A stretch of DNA of 64,000 nucleotides from Fragum whitleyi (GCA_948146395.1 OX411548.1:40391737-40455736); one strand, 5' to 3'. Shown: positions 23,894 through 36,400, numbered from the stretch's first letter. Numbers and translations are program-made. The notes: a model not told the origin generated them from the sequence alone.

Positions 23894-23943
23894 ACGGACA
23901 AATACCTCTGCATGAAAACATGTTAAGGATTCGCAATGAAAAC
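23894..23943 (+). repeat. 50-bp perfect inverted repeat, left arm
   Basis: Identical over 50 bases to the reverse complement of 27833-27882. One frame of the arm reads GQIPLHENMLRIRNEN, resembling a LINE C-terminal segment. Together the arms bound a 3889-bp segment containing another LINE. Confidence 0.9.
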
Positions 23944-24690
23944 TGTTAAGGCGTCTGCTGATTTGTTTAAATACATGTCGGTTTCTACATTGTTTGTACA
24001 ACCAGAAGCCGCGTAAGACTCTTTAAACATTCCTATTTCCCTTCCTTAGATAATGCATAATCCTGATTGAAATACTTTTTATATTGATATTTTGGTAAAA
24101 AAGAATTTTGAGGTAAATTTGATAAAAAAACAGTGTTTTGTCTACTTCTTTTTGGATTGTTAGAACAGAAAGAAGAAATGTTGAAACTTTTTATCCGTTT
24201 GGCGTTAAAACACCCCAGTCTTCTCTATTATACCCGTTATCTGAAAGGAATGTCTTCTGTTTCGAAACTTATATGCATTATTTCAATTTTATGTTACGAA
24301 CTCTGTCTATTTCTTTTGGTATGTTACAGTTTCTTCCCTACAGCGATACAAACTCTGTCAATGATATTGCATACAAAAATCCCAGTTTTGTTGACGCCAG
24401 GATTTTCAAAAAACACAAAAAAGGAAACGCAATGAAATCCGAGTTACCTTATATTTAAGTCTTATATTGTGAAATGCGAGGTAGATGGAGAGAAAAGTCC
24501 CAAAACTTCATTTAATGTGATATATCTATAAATAACAATCTGATCTACTTTTTGATTTATGAAAATCAGTATGCCTTCCTTCTTTTCAGTTATACCTGCC
24601 TTACTTTCAGGATAAGAACTCGCTCGCAAATGTTATTTTTACGAATGACTATACATGGTAGTCTAATCAACATCGTAAGACTTTCACCTG
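23944..24690 (+). other. unassigned DNA with overlapping open frames
   Basis: Two overlapping ~100-codon frames (24133-24435 and 24138-24458) occupy this stretch. Neither matches a family I recognise. The 24138 frame (SFWIVRTERRN ... YKNPSFVDARIFKKHKK) has mixed composition and could be a retroelement remnant. Not a confident gene. Confidence 0.3.
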
Positions 24691-24696
24691 CTTAAT

Positions 24697-25932
24697 ATGA
24701 AAGGGATCTTGTCAAGAAAGTGTAAGCTTAAAATCCCTAAATCGAAATGGATTGAACATTCTCAAAATCATCGGTTTAAATCTCTTCTACAAATGACGGT
24801 GTCTAAAACAACATGTATGTTGATAGGTTCAAAACATAGAATTAAAAAATGCACAGGTTTGAACTTAAAACTTTTACAAGAAATGTGGAGAAAGTAACAT
24901 CAAAAAAACTATTGGGGGTACATATTGATGAATTAATGTCATGGAAGGTTCACGTTGAAAAGGTATGCTCAAAATTATCGTCTCAGCTTTATTTACTTCG
25001 AAGAATAAACAGTTATCTTAGTGTTGATACGAAACAATTATTTTACAACTCCTATATAGCTCCACATTTTGACTAGGGTTGCACTACATGGAGTCATTGT
25101 AAATCTTCACTAATTAACAGGATTACTAAAATTCAAAAGCGAGCTGCAAGAGTAATACTATGTCAGCCAAAACGTTCATGCTCCAGAAGTAACTTTAAAT
25201 CTTTAAATTGGTTATCTTTCAAAAATCGTTGCAAGTACTTTACTATTCTTATGGTTTTCAAAACTACTCATGGTCTGACTCCATCATATATGTCGAACTT
25301 TGTTTCAGTCAGTATGAACCATTTCTATGAGCTAAGATCAAATACTAGAAATCAGATATCTCACCAATGTGCACCTAAAACAGATATCTTAAAAAGGACA
25401 TTCTCTTTCACTGGCATGGAGTACTGGAATGCTGTTCCAATTCAATTGCGAAGTATCTCAAATATATCTACGTTCAAGCGCTCACTCAAAAAATATTTAA
25501 TGCTAAGTAATGACTTATAATACATTGTTGCATATGTCTTATTTCCGCCATTCATGTGTGAATTACTCATTTTTTATTGTGTTTTTATTGTGTTTTTATA
25601 TTTGGTTTATCACTTAATATTATCCATTATCCTAAACTGAGTGATAAGTGATATAGTTGATAATTTCATTTTTACAACACTCCTAGTCGAATTTTACTCA
25701 TTATCAGCATTTTTATAATTGAGATGTTTTCATTTAATCATCATTTATCATTGGTCATTTTAGGGTCACAACCATCTTTTTATCATCTCGTTACTGATTA
25801 CTGATCATCATAAACATCATCTTGTCATTTTTCGTCTGTTAAGAAGGCCTCATTGTAAATAAGTGTTTCATTATTTATGTCAAATCATGCTTAATAATGT
25901 CAACTTAATGAGTACCCTTCTATAAATAAAGA

Positions 25933-25965
<33 letters not shown>

Positions 25966-25970
25966 GGTGT
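24697..25970 (+). pseudogene. 5'-truncated LINE (L2/CR1/Jockey-like), 3' half
   Basis: Carries the segment after the RT active site: VSKTTCMLIGSKHRIKK, KKLLGVHIDELMSWKVHVEK, LFYNSYIAPHFD then a stop where tyrosine is usual, KIQKRAARVIL, LNWLSFKNRCKYFTILMVFK, and C-terminus EYWNAVPIQLR ... FKRSLKKYL ending at the TAA at 25518. One frameshift near 24850-24895 and the in-frame stop at ~25074 break it. A ~400-bp 3' UTR ends in AATAAAGAATT and a (TTA)n tail at ~25930-25962. The RT catalytic core is absent. This is a dead 5'-truncated insertion. Confidence 0.88.
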
Positions 25971-26505
25971 AACGATTGTCCGCTCAGCATTTCTCCAATA
26001 TGAAACTTGTGTTCAAACAAGTTTATATTGGCTGTTTTAAAAATAAAATAAATGCGTATTTTATACATAGATCTGTCTACAAATGGGTTCCATCAGCCAA
26101 GTGTGTTGTTGAGTTTCTTTTGAAATTCTAAGGAAAATATAACCCTGATGTGAAGTTTCTTTAAAAGATATATAAATCTTAGCACAAAAAGGCCCTGTTT
26201 CGCATTGTGATTGAAAATGGACACTAATTTGCATTGAAGTAAAACATACGAGAATCGAAGGGAAAAAACATAAATTCGGTCTATATAAAAAGTCAATCAA
26301 ACCTTCTGAACTATCTCCGAGATTTATGCACAAAAAGGTCATTCAAACCTTCTGAACTATCTCCGAGATTTATACAAAAGGTCTAAACAGCTAGCCATGC
26401 TCTGATCTAAAATATTTTCTGAGATGATAGATCCACCGAATAACAAGAGGATTATAGTTTTTAGTTATAATTTTTTCGAATTCACAGGACGTCCACGAAA
26501 GCCTA
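25971..26505. other. spacer with short direct repeat
   Basis: AT-rich. A ~30-bp segment (CAAACCTTCTGAACTATCTC and onward) is repeated at about 26298 and 26346. No gene recognised. Confidence 0.4.
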
Positions 26506-26509
26506 GGAC

Positions 26510-26762
26510 GCTCTACCGCCCCCTTCCCTGCGAAAAAGTTCAAGAATTGATTCTTAGCCGTTCTAGAACGTTGATTGACAATTCAAGAACAGTCGAACTA
26601 GCCATTGAACTAGTTCTAGAGCTAGTTCTTGAACTTCTAGTACTAGATATTGAACAAGTTCTTGAATTTGAGCTTAATTATTAGTTCTAGAACTAGAACT
26701 TGAACTGAGATCAATTGCTCTAGAACGTTCAAGAATCATTTCTTGAACTTTTTGCAGGATGT
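26510..26762. repeat. inverted-repeat block packed with TTCTAGAAC/GTTCTTGAAC palindromes
   Basis: Outer arms are inverted: CCCTGCGAAAAAGTTCAAGA at ~26526 against TTTCTTGAACTTTTTGCAGG at ~26739. Between them lie about a dozen TTCTAGAAC, GTTCTTGAAC, TTCAAGAAC and AACTAGTTC half-palindromes. TTCNNGAA pairs are formally the heat-shock element pattern, but the self-complementary layout fits a foldback repeat better. The overlapping open frame (26424-26684, ELVLELVLELL) is a by-product. Confidence 0.75.
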
Positions 26763-27680
26763 AAAGCCAATAGCTGTATAAGATATAGTCACGTGTTATT
26801 TGAAAGTTCTCAAGGGGAAACCATCTATCTAAGGTCAGTTAAATGTCAAGGGTTGGGATAATTTCACCAATTATCATAAGGCCCCTTTTCCAGTAATACT
26901 TCACCGCTCTGACCCTTTTTTCAAAAGGACCAATGATGTCATTGGTACAAAATTTATTTCACATTTGTAGCAAATTAGATTAAAACTATGGGCTCTTTTG
27001 CGATATCAGAGATTCTTTAAAATCAATTCCTAAAATGTCAATTTTCTCGTGGTACTTGACGGACCTGGTATAACTTAGAAAGGACCAATTCCTATGTTGA
27101 TTCAGTCATTTTGAGAAAGCATGAAACCAATTGGACTCTTATGCTATAACGAGTGTATTGTAATTAAATTTCATTAATGCACCTTTTCCTTTGATGTTTT
27201 TCGAACTAATTTCTAACAAAAACATTCTGGTGTTGATTTAATTATTGTGTGAAAGTTTGAAGAAAATCGGATAGAGATTGTTGACTCTTTTGTCAACATA
27301 AGAGTAAGCTAACATACGGGCGGACGGATAGACATAAGACAGACGGGAAATCATAGCTAGAAAAGCTGAAAAATCCCATTCAAATAAAGATAACAAAAGA
27401 ATTGTATTCCATAAGAATCTGTAACATCTATCAGTGATGTAATTACTATACTGTAACACTCTCTGTCATGCACCGTAACATATATTATATTTTTTCTTTT
27501 CGATTTTTTTATTTCTAATTGTGATACTAGAGAGGAAAACTTTAACAAATTTATTCAATTGGAATTATTGCTTGAGATTGCATGAATTTCCAATATGAAA
27601 GGCAACCTAAAAGCTTTTAATGTCTTTACTTTTGAAAATGACACACAATACTTCTAATTTTCCTTTAATCTTCAAACTTC
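26763..27680. other. AT-rich spacer
   Basis: No gene recognised. The stretch near 27304-27350 (GGGCGGACGGATAGACATAAGACAGACGGG) is a degenerate GACAGACGG tract of the kind scattered elsewhere in the window. Confidence 0.4.
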
Positions 27681-27689
27681 TAATTATTT

Positions 27690-27832
27690 GCAGATAAGAT
27701 ATGAAAGTAAATGATTATGCGGAGTATCAGACTGTATAAGCTACACTTGTCTTTTTTACATTCGATGGATAAAAGATCACATATTGCTTGAAAGTCGTAG
27801 ATTTTTTTCCCGTATATACAGAAATGGTGACT
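27690..27832 (-). pseudogene. LINE C-terminal scrap on the minus strand
   Basis: Read leftward through the right inverted-repeat arm, the frame gives IPLHENMLRIRNENSHHFCI then YGKKIYDF, reminiscent of the Cys-rich tail of LINE proteins. It lies inside the segment bounded by the 50-bp arms. Very short and weak. Confidence 0.35.
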
Positions 27833-27882
27833 GTTTTCATTGCGAATCCTTAACATGTTTTCATGCAGAGGTATTTGTCCGT
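27833..27882 (-). repeat. 50-bp perfect inverted repeat, right arm
   Basis: Exact reverse complement of 23894-23943. Immediately after it, LINE-type coding sequence resumes on the plus strand. Confidence 0.9.
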
Positions 27883-28505
27883 TGTAACAGTTCTTTGGGG
27901 CTGATAACGAATAATGAAAACCTACAAAGGCAACTTGCAAGATTTAGATTATCTTCCCATCAATTAAATATTGAAAAAGAGAGACACCAACAAATCCTTC
28001 GTAGTGAACCACTGTGCACATTATGCAATTTTTCAGCTGTTGAAATCGAATATCATTTTTTTTTGCTTTGCTGTCCGAAATATGATCATATAAGGAAAAT
28101 ATATTTTTTACAAACCATGGTCCACAGTCAAATATAATGAGTACAAAAAGTAAAAAAAAAACCAAAAAAAAACAAAACTTTATAACCTAATGTATTATAT
28201 TAGAGCTGCAACTGAATTAAGAGCATACTCTATAAATAATTAATAGAAAAAGAATATGTTAATAAAGCTGATAAATTCACTATTTCTACAATTCCAGTCA
28301 ACATATGAATTCCCTGTTTTGTAAATGTGTATTTTCAATCTATTTCTCATGATTAATTTACAACTTGTTGCTTAATGTTCTCCTGTTCTTTTCCTTTCTT
28401 TACATTTCTGTCATATTTATACACATCTATGTATATCTATGTATATGGCCAAAGGCAACTAGCTTTTCCGAAATTTTGCCAATAAAGATTTGAACTTTGA
28501 ACTTC
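27883..28505 (+). pseudogene. LINE C-terminus and 3' end
   Basis: Encodes NENLQRQLARFRLSSHQLNI then EKERHQ...EPLCTLCNFSAVE, IEYHFFLLCCPKYDHIRK: the C-terminal zinc-knuckle-like CxxC...H...C block of LINE polyproteins, stop at 28135-28137. A 3' UTR follows, ending CCAATAAAGATTTGAACTTT with a short TTGAACTT repeat near 28505. It fits as the missing end of the LINE broken at 23893, though a separate insertion cannot be excluded. Confidence 0.75.
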
Positions 28506-30424
28506 TTTGAACATATTCAACCTCAAATCATTCACCTTGACACAATTATCTTAAATATAGCCTCGCTTACAGATAACCTATCACGCGCGAGCAATCCGAT
28601 AAACGTACCCTGCAATACCTAGTAAATGGTATCTTATCTTATGGGTGTTCAAAACCCAGGACGCTCGCTTTTGTTTCGTTATGCTGGACGGAGGACCTTA
28701 TCAAAGATTAATGCACTGACAGGGTGGAACCTTAGTATCGGTTAAGCTAAATCAGCTTTTATTTATAATTACTCAGTTTGAGGGGTACTCGTGAGAGGTA
28801 CTCGCATTCTTTAAATCGAAGGTTGGCAACCAAATCCTATTAACTGAACACCTTATACAAACTGAAGTTGCGATGAAATTCGTACACTTTCGCTTAGCAC
28901 GTGTATCCTTTTTGGTTTAAGTTACAGTAATTTACACGCGTTCATGAATATTGTAGTCTAATTTTGAAAAAAAACCAAATTATTGAAAAGTGAACTCGCC
29001 AAAGCTAAATAAATATAAATTTTACGATGTTCTTAATTATACATGCAAAATATACGATCAATGCCTAGTTTCAAGCCAATTGGACTTAAGGTGACGGAAA
29101 TTTGCTGCTGACAAAGAAATGGACATCGTCCGGACGCCCACCTGCCGGACACCAGACGCAGGGCGCCACAAGTTGTCACAAAATCCTAACATCCCATCTT
29201 CCGACAGGTGAATAAAATGTAATGGGATCCAATACAGGTCAACCAGAGGTTAAAAATTATGGAAGTAAGGAAAGAGATCGTATTCATTCTAATTTCAGAA
29301 AATCTGCTTGGTACGAAAGGTGCCGAGCTTTGTGAGGCTAAGCGGACTGCACTGACTGACAGAGAGCGACATTTTTCTGACTACCCAGATGGTTCAAGAA
29401 TGTCAAAAGTATAATATTCCAACACGAGCACCGCCTACGGGTTGAGCACTCGGTTGAAGTCGAAAAGGGAGCATAACATAACAAAAATGCCTCAAGAGCT
29501 ATCCCCCTTGATTGTCTGGGTAGCTCTTGTGATGGTGAACACACTGCCAATTTTCATGAAGATATGTTTAATAACAAAAGAGATATAACCAAGGTTAAAC
29601 TTTCTCACGCCACCACTTATGCCAACGCCATCACCAACTCGAACGCTAACGATGCCAATGTGATCATAACACATCGGGTATTCTCCGAAAACAGTCGAGC
29701 TAAAAAGTTCATTGACACCTATTAAAAATCTTTTTTTTTTAAATATAACAAAAAAGTCGATGACTGTTGATTGTTTCCTGGAAAGTAATTATAACTCAAG
29801 AAATTGCTATGGATTACTCGATAGCGTTATGCATACGTTTAACTATGCAAACTTTGTCCTTCTCAAACAGCACACCACTTTTAGATTCATTGGATAGTCC
29901 CGAAAAATCTTCATTTTGTTCGGAATGAAATGCGATTCCTTAAATCTTTTGGAATTAATCGTCTTTGCAGAGAAATGAAATGAAAAATGGTTTTAAAAAT
30001 GGTTAAGTGTACGTCATAACAACGTCACAATGCTGACCATACGGCATGCTTCATACGACAACCCGTTGTGAATTACTTTGATATTTTGGGACAGACCATC
30101 TCCAACATCTGGCACCATTTTAACGCGACTTTCTTCTTTATCCATAATGCTAGAAACGTCTGACACGTAAAACCAACGTTCGTCTAACAAGACGAATACT
30201 CTATCGATACAATGGTTATTTCACTCTTACCGCAACTTCAAAGACAATTCTATTCGCTACACGGTATAGAATCTCACGTGAGAGAGTATGGAACCAGATT
30301 CGAGAGGTCAGACTTGCTGCATATGTTACACATGTATAATAATCGTCACCATTGTTTTTCTTTGACCGAAAAGTAAGTTTTAGATCAGTGAAAAGATAGC
30401 TGAAAGTTCACCTTCCTCGATTTG
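28506..30424. other. intergenic DNA, diffuse old repeats
   Basis: No gene found. 28720-28765 shares GGTTAAGCTAAATCAG with 2146-2180. Around 29200-29400 there are motifs shared with 32690-32890 (GGTCAACCAGAGGT, CCCAGATGGT), suggesting an old dispersed repeat. Frames at 29338-29550 and 29492-29674 (-) and 29712-29897 (+) are unmatched. Confidence 0.4.
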
Positions 30425-31245
<821 letters not shown>

Positions 31246-31320
31246 CTATCTCTTTTGCTTCCTCTCTAGCTTAATTATGGATTGCTTGCGTTTCAAATGT
31301 TGTATGTTTCATCATTTTTA

Positions 31321-32517
31321 GCTCGACTATTCGAAGAATAGGGGGGCTATTCCAGTCGCCCGGGCGTCGGCGTCGGCGTCCCCGTCTGCGTCGGCGTCGG
31401 CGTCGGCGTAATGCTTTGGTTAAGTTTTTACGTGCAAGTGTTTAAAATCTCTGTTTCTATTAAAGCTATTGCTTTGAAACTTTGCACATGCTTCTGTGAC
31501 CATAATATCAGCATGTAGACAAAGATTCATTACTCTGATATTGAATTTAATGGAATTTTAACCCTTTTCGGACTTAGAAATCTTGGTTAAGTTTTTACGT
31601 GCAAATGTTGTTTATCTGTAATATTTCTGTTTCTATTAAAGCTATTGCTTTGAAACTTTGCACATGCTTCTGTTACCATAATATCAGCCTCTAGACAAAG
31701 ATTCAATACTCTCATTTTGAATTAAGTGGAATTTTAACCCTTTTCGGACTTAGAAATCTTGGTTAAGTTTTTACGTGCAAATGTTGTACATCAGTTATAT
31801 CTCTATTTCTTCATAGGCTTTTGCTTGGAAACTCTACACATGCTTCTGTTACCATGATATCACCCTCTTGACAAAGATTTATTACTCTGATATTGAATTT
31901 AGTGGAATTTTAACCTTTTTCAGACTCAGAAATTCTTGGTTAAATTTTTACGTGCAAATGTTGTACATCAGTTATATCTCTAATTCTATTAAAGCTATTG
32001 CTTTCAAACTTTGCACATGCTTCAATGTTCATAACAACAGCCTCTTAATAAAGATTCAATTCTCTGGTATAGAATTTAGTGGATTTATAACCCTTTATGG
32101 ACTTAGAAAATCTTGGTTAAGTTTTTACGTGCAAATGTTGTATTTGTGTAATATCTCTATTTCTAATACAGTTGTTGCTTGGAAACTTTACACATGCTTC
32201 TTTGACCATAAAATTAGCCCACAGAAAAAGATTCATTACTCTGATATTTAATTTAGTGGAATTTTAACCCTTTTTGGCCTTAGAAAATCTTGGTTAAGTT
32301 TTTACGTGCAAATGTTTTATGTTAGTTGTATATCTTTTCCTACTAAAGCTATTACTTTGAAACTCTGCACATGCTTCTGTGACCATTGTATCAGCCTCTA
32401 GACAAAGATTCTTTTCTCTTGCCTTTCATTTCATTGAATTTCCAATGTCGATATTGATTTGCTGTTTCTATCCAGCACTAGGAATAGTCGAGCTTCGCTG
32501 TCCTCCGACAGCTCTTG
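31321..32517 (+). mobile_element. Helitron2/Helentron-like non-autonomous element with ~176-bp tandem units
   Basis: Starts GCTCGACTATTC. The exact complement GAATAGTCGAGC lies at 32482-32493, followed by a stem-loop GCTGTCCTCCGACAGC and the end TCTTG. Near the left end is GGCGTCGGCGTC-type repetition, then six units of 167-178 bp, each containing TTGGTTAAGTTTTTACGTGC (~31418, 31585, 31760, 31938, 32114, 32291). Asymmetric terminal inverted repeats with a 3' hairpin plus internal tandem repeats are the described architecture of Helitron2/Helentron-derived elements; class assignment is inference. No Rep/helicase coding is present. The microsatellite lies against its left end. Confidence 0.72.
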
Positions 32518-33394
32518 TTTTGACTAGTAGTGAAGCGTGGGGAATGTAACCCGGATTCATTCACGGGCGAGATAGCGGGAGGCAATGTGCAGTGAAAATT
32601 AATTGGATAAATCTAATCAAGTAATATTCGACATCAATAGATTGGTGACCTGTCACGCGAAAAGGGGCCATCTGGGAACTTCGTAAAATAAATATTTGTA
32701 AAAGAGATTGGTTCTAGAACAGGCCAACCAGAGGTCGAATTTCAAAAATTCTCTCATGGGTAGGTAGATTGATTATTGTAGATTCAGAAAAATAGAAAAG
32801 AGACAAAGTTTCGACCCTAGTAAGTCTGCGCAATCCGCGCAGTCTGAAAAGGGTCGACACTTTACGCACTTCCCAGATGGTCCTTTTTCGCTTGACGGGT
32901 CATATTTTTTCTTCTTGATTCTTTTGGTTTAAGTAATTAAAAATATCTGATAAATATGGAAGTATAATTACAATAATAATTTTCGAATACTTTAATGAAG
33001 TCAAGAAATTTGAATGTTTAACGAAACGTTTTACATGTATTTATAATTTGCTCCTAAATTTTGATATCCGTTCGGCAGGTCATTGTTTTTTAATTTCTTA
33101 GGGGAAAAAAATAATAAACCACTCAGCTTTAGTGTAAGCATGCACACAAAGAAGTTTGAAATATGAAATATCTCTTATGACGAAGAAGGCTTTACGTTTT
33201 TGTTTTGTCTGTATCGTATATATCAATATCGACTATCGGTATTAAATTCTGACGAATAAGATAAGCCTTTATACGTCTTTAAAACTAAACACTCAATATT
33301 CATAAGATTGATTAAAAAGTATATTTTTTTTGTTTTGGTTTCTTTTTTCTATGTGGATGGGTCCTATTTTTCTCATTTTCGGTCTTCTTTTGAC
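32518..33394. other. intergenic DNA with old repeat
   Basis: At ~32800-32880 there is a hairpin-like pair (TTTCGACCCTAGTAAGTCTG ... CAGTCTGAAAAGGGTCGACA) related to stretches at 39360-39440 and 48010-48090. No gene found. Confidence 0.45.
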
Positions 33395-33971
33395 TTTCAT
33401 TGCACAACTTTTGCCTTTAACATCAATTAAATGGAGGTAATAGAATATTGCCAATTTCGTTCAAGATTACCGATCCTTTTATAAAATAATCATATAGGTT
33501 CTGCAAAAAGATGTCTAAAGTTAACAAAATCATGAAATTGACAAGGTGAATAATTTTAGAATGATAAAGGAATGAAATTGAATGAGTGTGTGGAGCGAGT
33601 TTCGAGTGAATTTAATGGGAGGTAATCCAATATCGCAAATTTTGTTCAGGGTGAACAAAATTAGCTATAATGATAACCTCCCTTTGATAAAAATATACAT
33701 ACAAGTTCTATAGATAGCTTCCTATTTCTCCAAGAACCTATTAGACGCTTGAAATTTGAATTATTTCAGTGGAAATTCGATCTTTCTCTATCCTAATTTA
33801 TTTTGAATAACGTTGTTGATTCTATATATTGTTCAATGGGTTTGAGCGTGTTTAAATAGTTTGAGTGAGTGATTGGAATGAATGGATGAATGAATTGATG
33901 GAGCGCTGAGTGAGCGAATTAGAATGGTTTTAATTAAGGCGAATGTCAATTTCACGATGTAACCAACTGTA
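33395..33971 (+). mobile_element. MITE family M, full copy plus adjoining fragment
   Basis: 33521-33971 is a full-length copy: left TIR CATGAAATTGACAAGGTGAA, central hairpin GGGAGGTAATCCAATATCGC ... GATAACCTCCCT (~33618-33685), right TIR GTCAATTTCACGATGT ending AACTGTA. Immediately upstream (33395-33520) lies a second, partial central-to-right segment of the same family, so one copy appears inserted in or joined to another. Confidence 0.82.
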
Positions 33972-34119
33972 CGTCTTTTAGAACTAATCAGGCATTTCCA
34001 ATTTCATTTAAGTAAGTATATTGATGGAATTTTTCGACTGTATTGCTGATCTTGTAAAAAATAATCACGGACCTATATTCAGAGTCCCTTAAATAATCTA
34101 AGATCTTTCTGAATGATTT

Positions 34120-34215
34120 AAGTGATTATTTGACATGAATGAATGGATCCCCGAGAGAGTAAATTTGAATGGTTTTGATCGGAGTGAGCGTCAATTTCAC
34201 GACATTTTTAACTGT
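34120..34215 (+). mobile_element. MITE family M, 3' end fragment
   Basis: GAATGAATGGATCC, GAGCGTCAATTTCACGAC and ACTGTA in the order of the right end of family M. The rest of the element is missing. Confidence 0.6.
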
Positions 34216-34820
34216 ATGCTTTCTCCGTCTTGTCTGTTCTTTACAGAGGCTCTGGGCCAGAGGTTATAAAACTTTTCTCATTCTCAATTCAATATTTTCT
34301 CAAATTTCAATTTGAGATTAAAGCTATAATTTTGTTTGAATACTCATTTTGATGTTTTAACATGAAAGATAATATTGATAAGTTGTTATAAGTAACAACT
34401 TGAAAAATATCTAACTCAGTTGTGATAATTGATAATTGTCTCGGCAGAGCCTCGACACTTATCAATACCCCCAACCTCTTTAGATATTTTTTTCATACAA
34501 GACACTAAGTGCGTATTATATATCTCACCAACTTGTTGTTAAATGGCCTGCATGAAATAAAGGCGTTTTAAATCTATTGATGAGGGCAAAACAAAGGTAA
34601 CCTCCTATTGATATATAGGTAGTCACATCTGTTTCGCACTGATCCATCAAAATATTTGTCATTTTTAATCGAATACACATCTCAAAATCTGTAATTACTT
34701 TATATGGCAAATTTAATCGAACCGGTATAGACGTATACTGATGTTCATAAAAAACAGTATTGACAAGCAAATAAAATAATGAAGTATCTTATTTTGGCGA
34801 AACGAGTTCACTATTATTAA
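34216..34820. other. spacer
   Basis: AT-rich. Near 34390-34500 there are two weak inverted motifs (AAAATATCTAACTC ... TTTAGATATTTTTTTC). No gene found. The frame 34525-34770 (-) is unmatched. Confidence 0.4.
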
Positions 34821-34821
34821 A

Positions 34822-34950
34822 CAAGTTCCACATTGGCTCACACATACGGCACAAGAACTTGTGAATTTACCAGGAAGCAGAGTCGAAGGGGATTTTACTT
34901 AGTTGTAAGAACTTGTTTCCCAAACGCTGTAAATAAGAAGGTTTAAACCA
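34822..34950 (+). mobile_element. SINE family B, 5'-truncated copy
   Basis: Matches the body of the full SINE at 60899-61111 (GGCTCACACATACGGCACAA, TTTACCAGGAAGCAGAGTCG, ACTTGTTTCCC, TAAATAAGAAGGTTTAAACC) but lacks the tRNA-like head. Confidence 0.75.
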
Positions 34951-35006
34951 AAGAGAGAAACAGAAGATTCTAACCGAATTTACAGCTGGTTACAGGGCAC
35001 TGTATA

Positions 35007-36019
35007 CGTGGGGCGTTCCAGAAGTCCGTGGACTTTATTCATATCGAAAACAGTTCAACGGAAATCGTTGAAAATAGCGTATGATAAAAATGAAACATTT
35101 AGAAGCCAATGTATTATACTTTTATCCTATCAATCCACATAATGCGTTAATCAAGCATTGCCATAGAGACAAACATAACGCCAAGCGGCGCAGAGACCAA
35201 TTTCGCGTCATTGGCTTATACATTCAGTGCCTTTAGCACCAATTATATTACCAAATATTCGAATAAAAATCTCAGAATTCGGCGAGCTATTTAAATAACT
35301 AATTACAGAATGACTATTCCGGAAAACTTTATCGGTTGAAACGCGTTTCTTCATGATAAAAAAATACCCTAGCCAATATAGGTGGTAGAAAGAATAATCA
35401 CACAAGGACGACAGTAAGACATTGCCGGATTGCGTTCTGTAAAAGAAAATAATATTCGAGGAGAGCAGGTGATCGAAGGTTTGTAACTGACATCAAATTA
35501 AGCATTATCACAAACTTTTTTTCACGTAGAAACCTTTTCAACAAGTGCAAAAAATGAATGCTAGAAAACTTTATTCTGGCACCTAATTAAGGACAAGTAT
35601 CAAATGTTTGTAAAAGTTTATGTTAAATTACAAGCTAGAATGTAACAGCATTTAGACACCTGAGGATGGGTTGTTATAGCGCCATAATCTGAATATTGAT
35701 TGCGTAATAAAACCTTTAGCAATTATTATTTAGTTATTCGAAATTTTTGATGATTTTATTGTGAAGTTTTAGATAACAGTTTTGGTTTTGAATATCTCGA
35801 CTTCAACGACGTCCGTTAGTAACTTGCAGCGTGCGCCGCTTGGCGTACAATGTATGTCTTTTGTCGCTCATACAATGTTTGCTGTTCGGCGTACTTTCAT
35901 CAAATTTGGAGTGCGAGCACAGAAAGGAAAGCGCAATAAGATGATATGATTTACATTTTCATACGATTTGCAGTCTTTCAGATATAGCGTCAGTCCGCGA
36001 TTTTTTGGAGCACCCCTCG
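35007..36019 (-). mobile_element. mariner-like element, ~1.0 kb, decayed
   Basis: Ends CGTGGGGCGTTCCAGAAGTC on the left and, on the complement of the right, CGAGGGGTGCTCCAAAAAAT, with TA on both sides (35005-35006, 36020-36021). Size and TA target fit Tc1/mariner. On the minus strand a frame ending near 35208 reads CDYSFYHLYW ... KKRVSTDKVFRNS, loosely like the C-terminal 'CDYFLFP..K...F' block of mariner transposases, but the DD(34)D core was not recognised. Probably a dead or internally deleted copy. Confidence 0.55.
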
Positions 36020-36039
36020 TATAAGGGATCCTGCGCCCA

Positions 36040-36095
36040 CAACCTTAAGAAGAAGAAGAAGAAAACAACAACAACAACAACAACAACAACAAAAA
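36040..36095. repeat. (GAA)n and (AAC)n microsatellites
   Basis: GAAGAAGAAG then CAACAACAACAAC runs just beyond the mariner-like element. A similar CAA run lies at ~36556-36585. Confidence 0.95.
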
Positions 36096-36104
36096 ACCCT
36101 ATGC

Positions 36105-36400
36105 GTTTTGTTTCCAAATTATAATATGCCTTATTTTAACTCTACAGTGACTTTTTTCCTTGGCGTCATCTTCAGTAATTTTTGTGACGTCATAGAAACC
36201 AATGTGCGAAATGACGCGCTTTCATGGCTGTGCCCTTATTATTCCCAATGTGTATTCCGTAGAACCGCCGAGGGTTCCCGATTGCACTCGGCCAATACCA
36301 ACCTATGATGTACATAAGCACACTATTTTGATTATACGGTAAACCCTTGGAAAAAAGTCGATCGATGACGTCAGTTAAATGGGCATTTGCTTTCAAAATT
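36105..36400 (+). mobile_element. dispersed repeat G, copy 1
   Basis: Contains GTGCGAAATGACGCGCTTTC, TTATTCCCAATGTGTATTCC and GGTTCCCGATTG in the same order as the complement of 40400-40510. A shorter version lies at 41060-41115, and loosely at 55790-55890 (CACTCGGCCAATTTCTAG). Class unknown. The overlapping open frames are not genes. Confidence 0.55.

Noticed and set aside
26526..26760. A functional heat-shock promoter.
   Set aside because: HSE-like pairs are present, but they follow from the palindromic repeat design. No TATA box or adjacent heat-shock gene is visible.
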